From assembly GCA_035295125.1 (NCBI GenBank), contig DATGJP010000064.1, forward strand, positions 186,001 through 250,000: a stretch of DNA of 64,000 bases. Direction: 5' to 3'. A program made the position numbers and the translations under genes. The notes below the pieces were generated by a model, which did no database searches, was not told the origin of the DNA, and was given only the letters and a program-made list of their open reading frames with translations. Source of the stretch: JAICMB01 sp035295125 (lineage in GTDB: Bacteria > Acidobacteriota > Terriglobia > Bryobacterales > Bryobacteraceae). This document shows positions 42,760 to 51,128 of this stretch, in pieces; positions within the stretch are counted from its first letter, which is position 1; every line of letters starts with the position of its first letter.

Positions 42760-43938
42760 ATGCCATCCTGTTTACCGAGGTCCGCCATCGGGTTGATGAC
42801 GGCCCTCGCGCTTTTGTCGTGTGGGACTTCCCGTAAGAATGCCGTTCAGCCGAGCGAAAATCGACCGGCGGCGGCCGAGGAGACTCCGCGTTCGCGGGAC
42901 GCTGATGACGCGGGGCGGTTCCTGGCCGGGTTGCCAGGCTCGCCCGGAACATCATTCGCGGGCCTTGAAAAAGAGAAGGTCTGGAAGGATCATCGCCGCG
43001 AACTGGATCGAGCCTGGCGCAAGATCGACACCGGATCGATTCCGGCAATGCGTGAGTTCCAGAAGTCCGAGTTGAGCGGGACGCCAATTCCGAGCGTTCC
43101 CGTGTTTTACCCTTTCAGCGGACCGGACTCGCTGATGCTGACGGTTCTTTTCCCACGTAACCCGGTTTACGTCATGGTTGGTCTCGAGCCGCCCGGAACG
43201 CTTCCCACGCCCAAGCAATTTGCGAAGAAGAACCTGGGCCGCCCCCTGAAGATGGAGCGCGACACCGTCTACTCCGAGCTGCAGCGCAGTTTTTTCATCA
43301 CACGGCAGATGGACCGGCAGTTCAGGGGGCAGGTGACCGACGGATTATTCGTGCCGATTCTGCACCTGCTTGTGCGAACCGGCAACACCATCCTCGGTTA
43401 TCGGTATGTGCAGTTGGACGAGGCGGGACGCGTAGTTGCGCGCACCGTGCCATCGGCAGAGAAAACGCCGCCGAAGGGGTTGGAGATCAGTTTCCAGGCC
43501 GCGGACGGATCGGTCCACAAACTCTTCTATTTCTCCCTGAATCTTGCCGACGAGAAGCTGAAACAGGATAAGCCGTTCCTGGCGTACCTTGCCTCACTAA
43601 AGGGTGTGGCGACGTTCCTGAAAGCGACGTCGTACATGACGCATCGCGACGAGTTCTCGGTGATTCGCGAGCAGGTGCTTGCGAACAGCGTCGCGGTGCT
43701 GCAGGACGATTCGGGCATTCCGTACCGGTTCTTCGACACAAAGGTATGGAATGTTCAGCTGTACGGCATGTACAACCGTCCTTACGGGAGCTTCCGCTGG
43801 CTGACACAGCCGGATCTGAAAAAGGCTTATGATACCTCCCAGCCGAAGCCGCTCGGGTTCCGGATGGGCTATGGTTACTCGCGCATCCCCTCAAATCTTC
43901 TCTTCGCGAAACGAGCCGGAACGCTACACGTGTCGTAG
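42760..43938 (+). CDS. Predicted lipoprotein of unknown function
   Basis: The 392-residue protein starts with a signal peptide ending in LALLSC, a lipobox with Cys near residue 21. A low-complexity linker (about 25-55) leads to a large globular domain with GPDSLMLTVLFPRNPVYVMV, GLFVPILHLLVRTGNTILG and KLFYFSLNLAD. The end (FRMGYGYSRIPSNLLFAKR) is well conserved-looking. I do not recognise a named family. Located after the oxidase operon but behind a terminator, so probably independent. Confidence 0.8.
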   Translation: MPSCLPRSAIGLMTALALLSCGTSRKNAVQPSENRPAAAEETPRSRDADDAGRFLAGLPGSPGTSFAGLEKEKVWKDHRRELDRAWRKIDTGSIPAMREFQKSELSGTPIPSVPVFYPFSGPDSLMLTVLFPRNPVYVMVGLEPPGTLPTPKQFAKKNLGRPLKMERDTVYSELQRSFFITRQMDRQFRGQVTDGLFVPILHLLVRTGNTILGYRYVQLDEAGRVVARTVPSAEKTPPKGLEISFQAADGSVHKLFYFSLNLADEKLKQDKPFLAYLASLKGVATFLKATSYMTHRDEFSVIREQVLANSVAVLQDDSGIPYRFFDTKVWNVQLYGMYNRPYGSFRWLTQPDLKKAYDTSQPKPLGFRMGYGYSRIPSNLLFAKRAGTLHVS

Positions 43939-43961
43939 TCTCGTCGCCGGGCGAAACGCGT

Positions 43962-43992
43962 TGGCAAGGGTGCAAGGACTTGAACCTCGAGG
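43962..43992 (-). other. tRNA 3'-end-like fragment (T-arm plus acceptor)
   Basis: On the minus strand CGAGG-TTCAAGT-CCTTG forms a canonical 5-bp T-stem with a 7-base T-loop. It is followed by CACCCTT, a G and CCA, exactly the spacing of a tRNA acceptor end. The anticodon and D-arm halves are absent: the adjacent bases encode the end of the GH43 gene. It could be a remnant of an integration site. The resemblance may also be chance. Confidence 0.35.
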
Positions 43993-43998
43993 ACCGGC

Positions 43999-45015
43999 CT
44001 ACTTGTCGACTACTTCTACTTCGGGCCAGCCTGATTTCCAGGTAAGCGGCATGATGGCAAGGGTTGCTTTCCCTCCCATCCGGGTATCGCCCTCAAAATC
44101 GGAGGTGAACCAGCTTTTTCCGTTATCGACGAGAATGCCGGCGTGACCGGGTCCGAACAGTGGTCCTTTATTGGAAAGCAGAAGAGTTCCGCCGCCTTTC
44201 AGCATGTCGACGCCATCCTTATCGATGTAGGGACCAGTAACGTTACGGCTTCGTCCAACGCGAATGTTATAGGTGCTATTCACGCCGCGGCAACACGAGC
44301 CCCAATTGACGAACAGATAGTAATAGCCATCGTGCTTGTAAAGGCACGACGCCTCAATTGACTTGTTGTACGCCAGCGCTGAAAAAGGCGCGTCGGAGCT
44401 CAAACGCTTACCGGTTTTCGGGTCGAGTTGCGCGAGCTTAATTCCGCTCCAGTAGGAACCAAAGGCCAGCCACAAGGTTTCGTTTTCATCGGAAAATACG
44501 GAGGGGTCGATTGCGTTGAAGTCGCCGCCCTCGCGCGATTGCACGACAATGCCGTGATCGGTCCAGTGATAGGCGGGATCGGCTGGATCGAGAGTCGGGG
44601 TGGTCGCGAGTCCGATCGCCGAAGTAATCTTGCCGAAGCTGGAGACGGAGTAGTAGAGCAGATATCGATCGCCGAGATGGATGACGTCCGGAGCCCAGTA
44701 GTTCATGTTCCGGTTCTCGGGAACGGCTTCGGCAATCCATTCGGGAGCGGTCCGGAACACCGGCGGTCCCGGTTCCCACTTCACCAGATCTTTGGAATGA
44801 AACGTAGGAATGCCACGTCCGGTATAGAAGACCCAGAATTCGTCTTTGCATTTCACGATTGTCGACGGGTCGCGGGTAACGACTCCCCGGCTGGCGGTTT
44901 GCTCAAGCGGTAACCCGGTTCGGGATACGATCTCTGTGTCAGTGGACTGGGCGATTGCCGGAGGAACTCCAGCCAGCAGGAATGTTGAGAAGACGCAGCA
45001 CGAAGAGAATCTCAT
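43999..45015 (-). CDS. Glycoside hydrolase family 43 arabinanase-like enzyme (secreted)
   Basis: The protein is 338 residues from ATG 45015, with a signal peptide (SSCCVFSTFLLAGVPPAIAQ). The five-bladed beta-propeller of GH43 is evident. The catalytic base Asp is in RDPSTIVKCKDEFWVFYTG, a second Asp in FNAIDPSVFSDENETLWLAFG and the acid Glu in NKSIEASCLYKHDGYYYLFV, then GPGHAGIL. Endo-arabinanases and related enzymes cut alpha-1,5-arabinan of plant pectin. Exact specificity is inferred. Confidence 0.9.
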   Translation of the reverse strand: MRFSSCCVFSTFLLAGVPPAIAQSTDTEIVSRTGLPLEQTASRGVVTRDPSTIVKCKDEFWVFYTGRGIPTFHSKDLVKWEPGPPVFRTAPEWIAEAVPENRNMNYWAPDVIHLGDRYLLYYSVSSFGKITSAIGLATTPTLDPADPAYHWTDHGIVVQSREGGDFNAIDPSVFSDENETLWLAFGSYWSGIKLAQLDPKTGKRLSSDAPFSALAYNKSIEASCLYKHDGYYYLFVNWGSCCRGVNSTYNIRVGRSRNVTGPYIDKDGVDMLKGGGTLLLSNKGPLFGPGHAGILVDNGKSWFTSDFEGDTRMGGKATLAIMPLTWKSGWPEVEVVDK

Positions 45016-45115
45016 TGATCTAGTCTCTAGCGTCATTCTCCGATGAAAATGGGTTTCAAAATGACACGGTGCTATCGAGAAGCCAACAACCGGCTCGTGG
45101 TAACGAAGATCGCGT

Positions 45116-45637
45116 CTAGATCTGTTCCAGGGAGCGTCTCACTTGCAGGATATGGTTCACGTCGTGAGCGGCCATATGGCGGGCGAGATCTTCGACTGTG
45201 ATCCTGCCGCGCTCCGCGTGAAAGCCGTGGCGCTGCCACTCCTCGCGGGTGAGCATCCCGAACATGCGCAGATTGGCCTCCCGCAATAGACGAAACATAG
45301 CAAGACCTTCTGTGGCGGGCCAGGACTCGTAATTCCCGAGTCTCGCCCACTCATCCTGATCAAATCCCGGCAGGGTTGCACCGTCGTGCTCGATCATCTG
45401 CCGGTAACGCCAACTGCTGGCTAATTCGTCTTCGGCCATATGTGCCAGGATGGCGCATACGGACCACTTGCCGGATGCCGTCCGGCGGTTCAGGAGCACA
45501 TCAGGGGCGCCCTCGATCAACCCTGTAAGCACATCCGGCGCAGCTCGTAGCATTTCGATCGGGTCCTGGTCCGCAATATACGAGTTGAGGCGAGCTTGAT
45601 ACTGTTCCGGCGTTTCCGCATGATTGCCTTCCTGCAT
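45116..45637 (-). CDS. DinB-family protein
   Basis: The 173-residue four-helix DinB/YfiT-like protein has the metal-binding histidine pattern spread over KWSVCAILAHMAEDE and LARHMAAHDVNHILQV. These proteins are putative metal-dependent thiol transferases or detoxification enzymes. No partner is adjacent. Confidence 0.88.
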   Translation of the reverse strand: MQEGNHAETPEQYQARLNSYIADQDPIEMLRAAPDVLTGLIEGAPDVLLNRRTASGKWSVCAILAHMAEDELASSWRYRQMIEHDGATLPGFDQDEWARLGNYESWPATEGLAMFRLLREANLRMFGMLTREEWQRHGFHAERGRITVEDLARHMAAHDVNHILQVRRSLEQI

Positions 45638-45924
45638 TTCGACATTATCGCCCGGGAATTGGACTGGTACCGGCCAGCGAAGTGATTGCCGGGGAATGTC
45701 TGCTGTTTACTGCTGCCGGCCACGCTCTTGCACGCGTCCCACGCTGGTCTTTAGTTCGCCGACGGCACGAACGCAACTTTTCGCGCTCGCGGATTCTGAC
45801 CATCGGAGAACCTCTCTCCGGCAAGGTGCTTCAATCACGCTACTGGAGGTCACCTTCAGTCCTGCGCCAAAGGCCAAAACCGCCGTGCTGCCAATGTGGG
45901 ACTCGCGTTGGGACACGAATGGGA

Positions 45925-46710
45925 CTAGTGCGCGCGATTACGGCTGGGACCTCGACGCGAATTCGTCCAGCCCATCTCGCCTGAGCTACCCGCCGCAGAT
46001 TGAGCCGAGCTGACAGACTTTCGCACCAGAATGTAACCGCTCGTGGCTGACATCGCGTCTAGCATCGCGTGCACCACCATACCGGGCAGGATCGATCCTG
46101 TGAGCAGGGCGAGTCCTTGCAGCAACGCGCCCGTCGCAATAGGTCGTACAACATCCTTGCCCTGGTAGGCGTGGCAGGCTCCGAAAAGGATGATGCTGAC
46201 CATTGCGCCCAACCCTAATCCCAGCCAAGGCTGCAGTTCCCACACCAGAAAGCCCCGGTAGAGCAGCTCCTCACAAATCCCAGCAGTGACACTTACGGCC
46301 ATAAACCAGCGATAATCGCGCTTCGTGTGCGGCACCAGAGCGATAAGATTCGCCGAACGCTGCAAGAGCGCCGCGCACTTCTCCGCGGTCAGACGAGCCG
46401 CAGAACGATTCTGTGAGTGCCATAGGGCCGCAGTGGCCAAAAAGGCGAGCGTGCTCGCGACCAGGCGCCATCCGTATGGCGCAACAAACCATAGCGCTGA
46501 CCAAGGCCGGTCCAGCATCCACCAGCGCACAGCAACAAAAAAGGTGGGTACCCATAACCAGGCCATGATAATCCCGTACACGTGGGGGCGAGCGCCCGCA
46601 TCGCCGGCGGCGACTTGGCGTTGCATGTAGGGCCAGATCACAAAACAGTCGAACAAGTTTCCGGCAACGAACACGATGGCGGCGAAGACCAGATCCACAG
46701 CGTTGGGCAT
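45925..46710 (-). CDS. CPBP-family intramembrane metalloprotease
   Basis: The product is 261 residues from ATG 46710, which follows AGGAG. It has at least six transmembrane segments and the Abi/CPBP active site: EELLYRGFLVWE (EExxxR), FGACHAYQG and VHAMLDAMS. The family includes CAAX-prenyl proteases and bacteriocin self-immunity proteins. It is divergent from an ArsR-type regulator across a 16-bp-repeat operator pair, which suggests control by that regulator. The 287 bases after its end toward dinB hold no recognisable gene. Confidence 0.88.
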   Translation of the reverse strand: MPNAVDLVFAAIVFVAGNLFDCFVIWPYMQRQVAAGDAGARPHVYGIIMAWLWVPTFFVAVRWWMLDRPWSALWFVAPYGWRLVASTLAFLATAALWHSQNRSAARLTAEKCAALLQRSANLIALVPHTKRDYRWFMAVSVTAGICEELLYRGFLVWELQPWLGLGLGAMVSIILFGACHAYQGKDVVRPIATGALLQGLALLTGSILPGMVVHAMLDAMSATSGYILVRKSVSSAQSAAGSSGEMGWTNSRRGPSRNRAH

Positions 46711-46726
46711 ACAGGGTTCTCCTAAA

Positions 46727-46760
46727 TTCACTATAGCGTGAATATTCAGCATACACTGAA
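46727..46760. promoter_or_regulatory. Tandem palindromes TTCA-N8-TGAA between protease and regulator
   Basis: Two 16-base palindromes, TTCACTATAGCGTGAA (46727-46742) and TTCAGCATACACTGAA (46745-46760), lie 18 bases apart centre to centre, close to two helical turns. They fill the divergent intergenic region between the CPBP protease and the HTH regulator. This is the expected form of a double operator for a dimeric winged-helix repressor. Confidence 0.75.
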
Positions 46761-46819
46761 CAATGGTAAGCTGTCTAGCGAGAACTCATCTCGCCAGCGA
46801 CAAACGGGAGCGTCAGATA

Positions 46820-47398
46820 GTGAAGAAAGAAGCGGTAGTTTCTGGCCCGAACCAGCCTGGCAGCCTCGACCAGCTACGTGCATTAGCGCATCCGTTGCGT
46901 CTTCGCATGTTAGAGCTGTTCGCAGAGGGCCCTCGGACAACCAAGCAAGTGGCCCAGATGCTCGGTGAGCCCCCCACGAAGCTCTATCATCACGCTAATG
47001 CGCTGGAACGTGCTGGTCTGCTGAGACTCTCAAAAACCCGCCAGAACCGGGGGACCGTCGAGAAATGGTATGAAACGGCTACCGAAAAAATATCGGAACG
47101 ACAGCCGCGGTCCCGACCGGCGCTGCAGGCGATCAGCGGACTAGCCACCGTGGCTCTCCAACAGACGTTGCGCGAGGTTGAACTTGCTCTTCGGAAACCG
47201 CCGAGCGTTCGCCCGCTGGTGATGCGCATCCCGGCGGTCGGGAACGAGCAGCAGATCGCCGATATCCGAAAGCGATTACTTCAAGTCGTGAAGGAGTTGC
47301 GCGATCAAAAGAGCGAGGAGAAGCGACTTAGCGAGATGGATGCGCAACGTTGGACGCTGACGATCACCTTTGTCCCGGCGGCGCCCCCGCGAGGTTGA
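46820..47398 (+). CDS. ArsR-like winged-helix transcriptional regulator
   Basis: The product is 192 residues from GTG 46820, preceded by GGGAG at 9 bases. An in-frame ATG at 46763 would lie only 2 bases past the palindromes and has no ribosome-binding site. The N-terminal helix-turn-helix is SLDQLRALAHPLRLRMLELF and TTKQVAQMLGEPPTKLYHHANALERAGLL. The C-terminal half is helical, with no metal-binding cysteines, so the signal is not an ArsR-type metal. It probably represses itself and the divergent CPBP protease through the two TTCA-N8-TGAA sites. Confidence 0.87.
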   Translation: MKKEAVVSGPNQPGSLDQLRALAHPLRLRMLELFAEGPRTTKQVAQMLGEPPTKLYHHANALERAGLLRLSKTRQNRGTVEKWYETATEKISERQPRSRPALQAISGLATVALQQTLREVELALRKPPSVRPLVMRIPAVGNEQQIADIRKRLLQVVKELRDQKSEEKRLSEMDAQRWTLTITFVPAAPPRG

Positions 47399-47786
47399 GG
47401 CCGGCGGCCCGCCGCGATGCGCACCGTTGATCGTAGCCGCCACATCAATTTTGCCCTACGTAAGCGCTGACCTTTTAAGGCTTTCTTTATCGCTATAGAC
47501 ATTGTTTCCGAACGCCCGATGTAAGTGGGCGGGAGGCTGCCGTCAGTCATTTGGAACGAGAACCTGGGAGTTCCTGATTTCGATTCGTACTCGCCGGCGC
47601 TATCGCGCTCATTATTGGCGTGGGATTCCAGCCGGTGCGGCCAAATGCATGGTCAATCAAACTAAGCAGCACTCAATACCGCTTTCGTTGCCGAATCGAC
47701 TGACAAAAAGGCCGCTTCGTAACACGCTGATCCGTCCCACAACATTTTGCATGACATGAGTCGGCGTCACCAGTTAAGATTCGCGC
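47399..47786. other. Gene-free stretch
   Basis: I see no gene, repeat or convincing hairpin in these 388 bases. Short frames have no resemblance to known families. The promoter for the following secreted protein must lie in its last part. Confidence 0.55.
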
Positions 47787-48560
47787 ATGCGAATTCTACT
47801 GCGCAGTGTTCTGTCCGTGCAGGCTGTTTGTCTGGTTACCGGCGTGTTATTGGCAGCCAACGAACCCTTCCTCGGCAAATGGAAGGTGAACCCATCCAAG
47901 AGCAGACTAACCGACGAAATGAAGGTCGAGGTCGTGGGCGAAAACAAATATGCCATTACCTTTGGTCCTGGTGCAGTCGACACTATCGTAGCCGATGGGA
48001 CCGACCAGCCAGCCGTGCAGGGAACCACCCTCTCCGTTACAGAGGAAGGGGCAAAGAACTGGAAGGTCGTTCGCAAAAAAGACGGACATAGAGTAGTCAT
48101 GGGGATTTGGACCCTTTCGGCGGATAGCAAGATGCTCGATGACTCCTTCACAGCGTACGGGTCCGACAGTTCGATAACGAACGTGCACTATACGTACCAG
48201 CGAACCGCGGGCAGTTCAGGTTTTCCGGGCACGTGGGAGAGCGTGAGAGCAGAGGTGGACGCGAGCCTCGAGTTGGAGATCCAGCCGTACGGCCGCGACG
48301 GCATTTCAGTTAGCATTCCAGGTCTGGGATTGGCTCAAAAAGTTATGTTTGATGGCGACGGTTATCCCGGGTCCAGTCCGGACGCACCGCCTGCCTCTGC
48401 ATTTTCCGGCCGCCGGGTGAACCAGCGCTGTTTGGAACTCACAAGCAGGTTCCAAACGCTCCAGTTCGAGGTTTCTACAGATCTAAAGACCTTGACGATG
48501 AGCATTCGCCAGGCGGGGGACGACAAGCCCAAAAACATCTTCGTATTTGAACGGGAATAG
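47787..48560 (+). CDS. Secreted protein of unknown function (lipocalin-like impression)
   Basis: The 257-residue protein has an N-terminal signal (ILLRSVLSVQAVCLVTGVLLA). The mature protein starts FLGKWKVNPSKSRLTDEMK, comparable to the 37653 product. A second half begins with FPGTWESVRAEVDASLELEI, so the protein may be a tandem of two similar beta-barrel-like units. It ends NIFVFERE. The function is unknown. Confidence 0.8.
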   Translation: MRILLRSVLSVQAVCLVTGVLLAANEPFLGKWKVNPSKSRLTDEMKVEVVGENKYAITFGPGAVDTIVADGTDQPAVQGTTLSVTEEGAKNWKVVRKKDGHRVVMGIWTLSADSKMLDDSFTAYGSDSSITNVHYTYQRTAGSSGFPGTWESVRAEVDASLELEIQPYGRDGISVSIPGLGLAQKVMFDGDGYPGSSPDAPPASAFSGRRVNQRCLELTSRFQTLQFEVSTDLKTLTMSIRQAGDDKPKNIFVFERE

Positions 48561-48642
48561 GAATCTTGCACACAAGGGCCCGCGCCTTTGGGGTATGTGC
48601 GTCTCTTTCGGCCGCGTTCCTTGCCCGTTCTAGAATCTTGGA

Positions 48643-49710
48643 ATGAATAACCGCTGGGCTCCCTGGACCGCCGCTATCCTCCTATGGAGCGCGCTAGGCG
48701 TGCTGTTCGCCCTTCCTGCTCTCGCGTTCGGCGACTGGAGGCGCATTCTCCTGGCATCCCTCGGGCAGTGGTGGTCCTGGGGTCTGGTCACGCCACTGAT
48801 TTTTTGGATAGACGCGCGGCTTCCCTTCAAAGAGCACCAGCTCGTCAAGCGTGTTCTGGCGCATTTGCCCGCGAGTGTCGCCCTTACGATCCTCTATGGC
48901 TACGTCGTCGCGTTGATGGACGCCCTTTTGGGTCTGCAAGCATGGACTGTGACAGCCAGTGCACGCTTTCTTGCGACACTCTTCCAGGGCCTTCTCTGGA
49001 GTTGGCTCGTTTATTGGATTATCTTCGGCGTGCGACAAACTCTCCGGTATTACCAACACTATATCGCCAGCGAATTGCGGCTGGCCCGAATGGAGCACAG
49101 TTTTTCTGAAGCGCGTCTCAATGCCTTGCGCATGCAGTTGGATCCGCATTTCTTCTTCAATGCACTCAACACCATCTCGGGGCAGGTGGAGCGCGATCCG
49201 CGGCTGGCGCACTCCATGATCGAGCACTTGGGCAATCTGTTGCGCTTTTCGCTCGATGCGCGGGACAGACAGGAGATTCCCCTTGCCGAGGAACTGGCTT
49301 TTCTCGATCACTACGTAGCAATCCAAAAGATTCGATTCCCGGAAAATCTGCGCATCGAAGTACAAGTCAACCCCGACGTGAAGTACGCACTTGTTCCTTG
49401 CCTGATTGTGCAGCCGCTCGTTGAGAATGCCATTCGTCACGGCGTCTCGCAGCGCGGCTCAGGCGGGACCGTAACCGTGACAGCTAAGCGCGGCCTGCAC
49501 CACGTAGAGATCAGAATCGCGGATGACGGCGTTGGATTGCCGCCCGGCTGGGCCCTCGAAACATCCTTGGGTACCGGACTGTCCGTCACGCGCGAACGCA
49601 TTCTTGGCTTTCATCCTGACGGAAATAGCCACTTCTCTATCCGGTCACGTAACGGAGGAGGAACAGTCGTGGAAATCTCATTGCCGCTGCGATTCGCGGA
49701 AGCAAGCTAA
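48643..49710 (+). CDS. LytS-type sensor histidine kinase, without response regulator
   Basis: The 355-residue protein has four transmembrane segments in about residues 1-140 and a His_kinase domain with phospho-acceptor in LRMQLDPHFFFNALNTISGQ. The ATPase domain holds LIVQPLVENAIRHGV and IADDGVGLPPG. Kinases of this class are normally followed by an overlapping LytTR response regulator gene. Here the next 38-codon frame (ATG overlapping the stop at 49710) shows no receiver sequence, and the comM remnant begins at 49833. The partner may have been lost in the rearrangement. Confidence 0.91.
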   Translation: MNNRWAPWTAAILLWSALGVLFALPALAFGDWRRILLASLGQWWSWGLVTPLIFWIDARLPFKEHQLVKRVLAHLPASVALTILYGYVVALMDALLGLQAWTVTASARFLATLFQGLLWSWLVYWIIFGVRQTLRYYQHYIASELRLARMEHSFSEARLNALRMQLDPHFFFNALNTISGQVERDPRLAHSMIEHLGNLLRFSLDARDRQEIPLAEELAFLDHYVAIQKIRFPENLRIEVQVNPDVKYALVPCLIVQPLVENAIRHGVSQRGSGGTVTVTAKRGLHHVEIRIADDGVGLPPGWALETSLGTGLSVTRERILGFHPDGNSHFSIRSRNGGGTVVEISLPLRFAEAS

Positions 49711-49832
49711 TGGCCAAGCCCGGCAAACGAATGCAGGTCGTTTGTCGTCGCTTAAGTCGAACCGTAGCCGGCTGCGGCCGGATTCGTGACAGTAGAGTGC
49801 CGTTGGGTTTGTCCCGGTGCGAATAATAACAA

Positions 49833-50011
49833 TGGTTCGATCGGTGCGAATGGCCCCGAATCGCTACGGGCGGCAGGGGACAGGACGGCGCCACAGGGAT
49901 GATTGAAAATTCTTTGCGACAATTGAAGGGCTGAAGGTACTAATCATTGGCATATCGCTTGACCTTGACGCTCCCAGCCAACTTCACGCTTCTCGCCGCC
50001 TGTAATCCGTG
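49833..50011 (+). pseudogene. Internally deleted duplicate of the comM upstream/start region
   Basis: Bases 49833-49959 match 53696-53822 (the segment before comM plus its first codons) at about 89-90% without gaps. Bases 49960-50011 then match comM internal positions about 54816-54869. Roughly 990 bases between those points are missing. The comM start codon reads ATA in this copy. It encodes nothing functional. Confidence 0.85.
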
Positions 50012-50311
50012 TCCGTGCATGTATCAACTGAAGAGGAACTGAACGTGGAGGGACGGTTGTGCGTGTCCCACCGGAGTATCACAGCATCACGAACATCGAT
50101 CGCGGGCCGATTGCTTCAGGGCGAGCATTCGGAACGCAGGCCCGCCGCGTCGCCCCTCAATCGATGTCCGATGCGTTCACAACAGAGCATGGGGGCGCCG
50201 GGCCGGGACCATCGTCTTTATCCGTTGCTCTTTAGCTTCGCCAGCAGGGTAGAGCGCACCGCTGTTCGGAAAGGCCACGACTGATATACGCGCCATTCCT
50301 ACGGCGTTGCC
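50012..50311. other. Gene-free stretch between comM remnant and RelE-like fragments
   Basis: No convincing gene is visible. The last part, from about 50249, reads in frame with the following RelE-like fragment but is interrupted by TGA at 50282-50284. Confidence 0.5.
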
Positions 50312-50494
50312 ATGAACATCCTCACGGCGATTCACCGCTTCGCCGCGACCGGCGCGGGTGACGTCAAAGCGCTCAAGGAGACTGGCGCGGACAAGCGCCT
50401 TCGTGTCGGCGATTTCCGCGTACGGTTCACGGAAGAAGATCCCGACACGCTATGCATTCACTCCGTCAAAAATCGAAAGGACGCCTATCGGTGA
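50312..50494 (+). pseudogene. RelE/ParE-type toxin fragment 1
   Basis: Sixty residues match the C-terminal two thirds of RelE-family toxins: ILTAIHRFAATGAGDVKALK, RLRVGDFRVRF and HSVKNRKDAYR. The usual N-terminal strand is missing. Upstream codons 50285-50311 would extend the match (RHSYGVA) but are preceded by an in-frame TGA at 50282. No antitoxin gene is adjacent. Either a decayed toxin or a truncated one. Confidence 0.6.
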
Positions 50495-50546
50495 AAAGAG
50501 TCCTACTCTGCACTACCCGTGAAATGCTTTCGATCTTGCACCCATA

Positions 50547-50789
50547 GTGGCTGCTCTCATGGGCGCGTACGCGGCATTGAGCAGCCCATCACCACCTTGG
50601 AAGATTCTCAAGACTTGGAAGACGCTGGCGCGTTATGCTCAGACCGGCGAGGGCAACACCAAACAGCTTCGGGATGTCGAGCCGCCTCTGATCCGTCTCC
50701 GCGCCCAAGATCATCGCGTGTTCTTCCGCGACAAGGGCGACTACCTGGAAATCTCTCGCGTGCTCGATCGCAAGGAGGCTTACCGCTAG
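50547..50789 (+). pseudogene. RelE/ParE-type toxin fragment 2
   Basis: The frame opens with GTG 50547. Only its C-terminal part resembles RelE: LARYAQTGEGNTKQLRD, PLIRLRAQDHRVFFRDKGDY and ISRVLDRKEAYR. The first 20 or so residues do not resemble the family. It resembles fragment 1 in order and ending (KxAYR), so the two look like tandem divergent copies. No antitoxin is visible on either side. Confidence 0.55.
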
Positions 50790-50815
50790 TGCGGCACCTC
50801 AGCGGCAGTTTTTGC

Positions 50816-51121
50816 CTATGCGTGAGACTGTACCCGCCATCGCCAAAGTTTTGAGAGGCGGTACCCAGCTCCTTTCCAGAACAGAAGGGTCAGCAAAACC
50901 CAGAGGCATTGCGTGACAACGACATCCGATGTGGTCGGAACCGCGAGCCCGCGATTGAGCAGAGGTGGTGTGATGTGATACAGCCATGCGATGGCTGCCT
51001 TTGGGCCGTTAACGATCAAGAGGCAGCCCATATAGACAATCTTTGCGAACCAAAACACCAGCAGAATGAACACGACGACCTTGCAGGTGAATCGCACGCC
51101 ACGACTTTGGAGGAACCCCAT
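50816..51121 (-). CDS. Small membrane protein, candidate immunity protein for the Rhs C-terminus
   Basis: The product is 101 residues from ATG 51121. A longer upstream frame is antisense-like noise. There are two strong transmembrane helices, CKVVVFILLVFWFAKIVYMG and one around VVVTQCLWVLLTLLFW, with a short loop between them. No family is recognised. The start is 7 bases after the restored stop of the Rhs gene (51129-51131), same strand, the usual place of a polymorphic-toxin immunity gene. That role is inferred from position only. Confidence 0.6.
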   Translation of the reverse strand: MGFLQSRGVRFTCKVVVFILLVFWFAKIVYMGCLLIVNGPKAAIAWLYHITPPLLNRGLAVPTTSDVVVTQCLWVLLTLLFWKGAGYRLSKLWRWRVQSHA

Positions 51122-51128
51122 ATGATGC

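Noticed and set aside
45638..45924. Possible small gene between DinB and CPBP genes
   Set aside because: The frames there are short, without ribosome-binding sites, and resemble no family; the 287 bases are left unassigned.
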